DNA of 64,000 bases from NCBI RefSeq assembly GCF_038446955.1, contig NZ_CP151803.1, positions 4,588,001 through 4,652,000 on the forward strand, in the 5' to 3' direction. The position numbers and the translations under genes were made by a program. The notes below the pieces were generated by a model that did no database searches, was not told the DNA's origin, and worked only from the letters and a program-made list of their open reading frames with translations. This document shows positions 63,183-64,000 of this stretch, one piece after another. Source of the DNA: Pedobacter sp. FW305-3-2-15-E-R2A2. GTDB taxonomy: Bacteria; Bacteroidota; Bacteroidia; Sphingobacteriales; Sphingobacteriaceae. Every line of letters begins with the position of its first letter. Position 1 is the first letter of the stretch.

Positions 63183-64000
63183 CTAGCTAGGTTTAGTTTT
63201 CATGTTTTTATTCTTTTTATTGAACTCAACATCAAAGCCTCTTTGTTTTGCTAAAAACAGTATAGTAGCAAATGAACTTTGAGATAATCCTCTTAAATAA
63301 CAATTATTAATCAGCTTTTCACTCAACTCTTCATCATGTTTCATACCATCTAATCTGCATAAATCTAAAAAATACTGCCTGCCAAGGCTATGGTTAAAAG
63401 TGTTACTTAATGCATAAGCTACTCGTATCCAATTATTATGATTATCGGTAATAGACATTTTCCTTTTTTTCAAATAATGATAAATCCTTTTGTAAGTGGC
63501 TTTAGATAATTCATCATTTTTAATGTTAGCCTTCAATATCGGCGGTAAAACCTTAATAGCCTTGTATTTTGACTTCACTTCTTTTATAACATCAGACAAA
63601 TAGATTTGGTCAAAAGGCACGCAATCATAATTAATTTTAATATTAGGATCATGTGAAACAAAACACAACCTGGGTATATCGGAACCAGACGTATCTACTT
63701 CGATATTATATTTCGTTCTATAATAATGAACAGCAGCTGCATACACACTTTTATGATCATCTTTACTTTGATTATTTACTATTAAATACTTAAATCCATC
63801 AGCAGATGGAGATAGCCAAACAGCTAACACATAAGGATCATTTGACAATATATCTTTTATATAATCTAAATTCGCTCCAACTTTATCAATATCCATAATT
63901 ATTAGGGAGCTGTATGATTTTAAATTTAAAATACTACGGCTTGGAAAAAATGTTCCTGAAAAAGTTACCGCTGGAAGAGTTTCTTTAAATAAAGTATATT
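63183..64000 (-). CDS. BT4734/VirE-N-like mobile-element protein, 5' end outside window
   Basis: The frame stays open upstream of ATG 63896 to the window edge. The added residues read TLFKETLPAVTFSGTFFPSRS, the pattern expected of the N-terminal BT4734 domain (lPavtFSGtF), continuing into LIIMDIDKVGANLDYIKDILSNDPYVLAVWLSPSADGFKYLI. So the true start is beyond 64000 and the ATG at 63896 is internal. The C-terminal part (NWIRVAYALSNTFNHSLGRQYFLDLCRL) resembles a primase C-terminal region. Probably a replication/primase-type protein of the element. Confidence 0.8.
   Translation of the reverse strand, partial: YTLFKETLPAVTFSGTFFPSRSILNLKSYSSLIIMDIDKVGANLDYIKDILSNDPYVLAVWLSPSADGFKYLIVNNQSKDDHKSVYAAAVHYYRTKYNIEVDTSGSDIPRLCFVSHDPNIKINYDCVPFDQIYLSDVIKEVKSKYKAIKVLPPILKANIKNDELSKATYKRIYHYLKKRKMSITDNHNNWIRVAYALSNTFNHSLGRQYFLDLCRLDGMKHDEELSEKLINNCYLRGLSQSSFATILFLAKQRGFDVEFNKKNKNMKTKPS

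Larger units (their letters stand above)
55120..64000. mobile_element. Integrated mobilizable element at tRNA-Ser (right end outside window)
   Basis: The layout is tRNA-Ser, tyrosine recombinase reading away from it, cargo genes, mobilization genes (BfmA/BtgA and DUF5712), excisionase-like HTH and a BT4734-type protein. The tRNA 3' end supplies the likely attL. No conjugation (tra) genes occur within the visible part, so it is either an IME or the left part of a larger ICE. Confidence 0.8.

Noticed and set aside
63183..63896. Complete 237-codon gene starting at ATG 63896
   Set aside because: The frame is open upstream to the window edge and those codons fit the family's N-terminal pattern, so the gene is truncated by the window.

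Overview
The window reads as a chromosomal segment of a Bacteroidota member, most likely Sphingobacteriaceae and Pedobacter-like. The evidence is an ECF sigma/FecR/SusC/SusD block, TonB-dependent receptors with carboxypeptidase-like plug extensions, TAnnTTTG-type -7 boxes, scarce Shine-Dalgarno sequences, a DUF5117-type metalloprotease, and BtgA/DUF5712 mobilization genes. Species identity is inferred from gene content only.

Layout. 1-10.4 kb: the start of an S41 peptidase (minus strand, cut by the window edge), then a sigma factor / anti-sigma / SusC / SusD / zinc metalloprotease block. 10.5-14.2 kb: four small membrane or lipoprotein genes, a di-haem cytochrome c peroxidase, a TSUP permease and a lipocalin-like lipoprotein. 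14.3-19.6 kb: methionine biosynthesis. A transsulfuration enzyme is followed by a strong promoter inside an inverted repeat, a SAM-I type riboswitch, a 27-residue cysteine-rich leader ORF, then metY-metX-hom. 19.6-27.8 kb: lipoyl E2 acyltransferase, cinA, lptD, two tandem amidases and an MCE protein (envelope maintenance). 27.9-30.6 kb: a pair of alpha/alpha-barrel glycosidases including GH125. 30.8-45.8 kb: housekeeping genes (rnz, STAS, purC, phoH, SAM hydrolase, DUF1015-serA-serC, a TonB receptor, rpe, pnp, rpsO, thioesterase). 45.8-47.5 kb: an IS3-family insertion sequence beside a repeat-rich spacer. 47.6-55 kb: a MATE exporter behind a structured leader, an outer-membrane protein, ddl divergent from a PASTA/mltG/thioesterase/YihY operon.

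55.05 kb to the end: tRNA-Ser(TGA) followed by a tyrosine recombinase and an integrated mobilizable element that runs off the window. The element carries a four-gene cargo (XRE regulator, DUF5063-like protein, two immunity-like proteins), an operator array, a 141-nt nested hairpin with alternative pairings, two small putative regulators, a relaxase-type DUF5712 protein with a BfmA/BtgA partner, an excisionase-like HTH protein, and a BT4734/VirE-type protein at the right edge.

The least explained structures are the met leader (riboswitch plus Cys-codon-rich uORF with competing hairpins), the nested hairpin at 58.63-58.81 kb, the MATE leader at 47.68-47.78 kb, and the cargo cluster at 56.7-58.5 kb. 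No classical defence system, CRISPR array or reverse transcriptase was seen.
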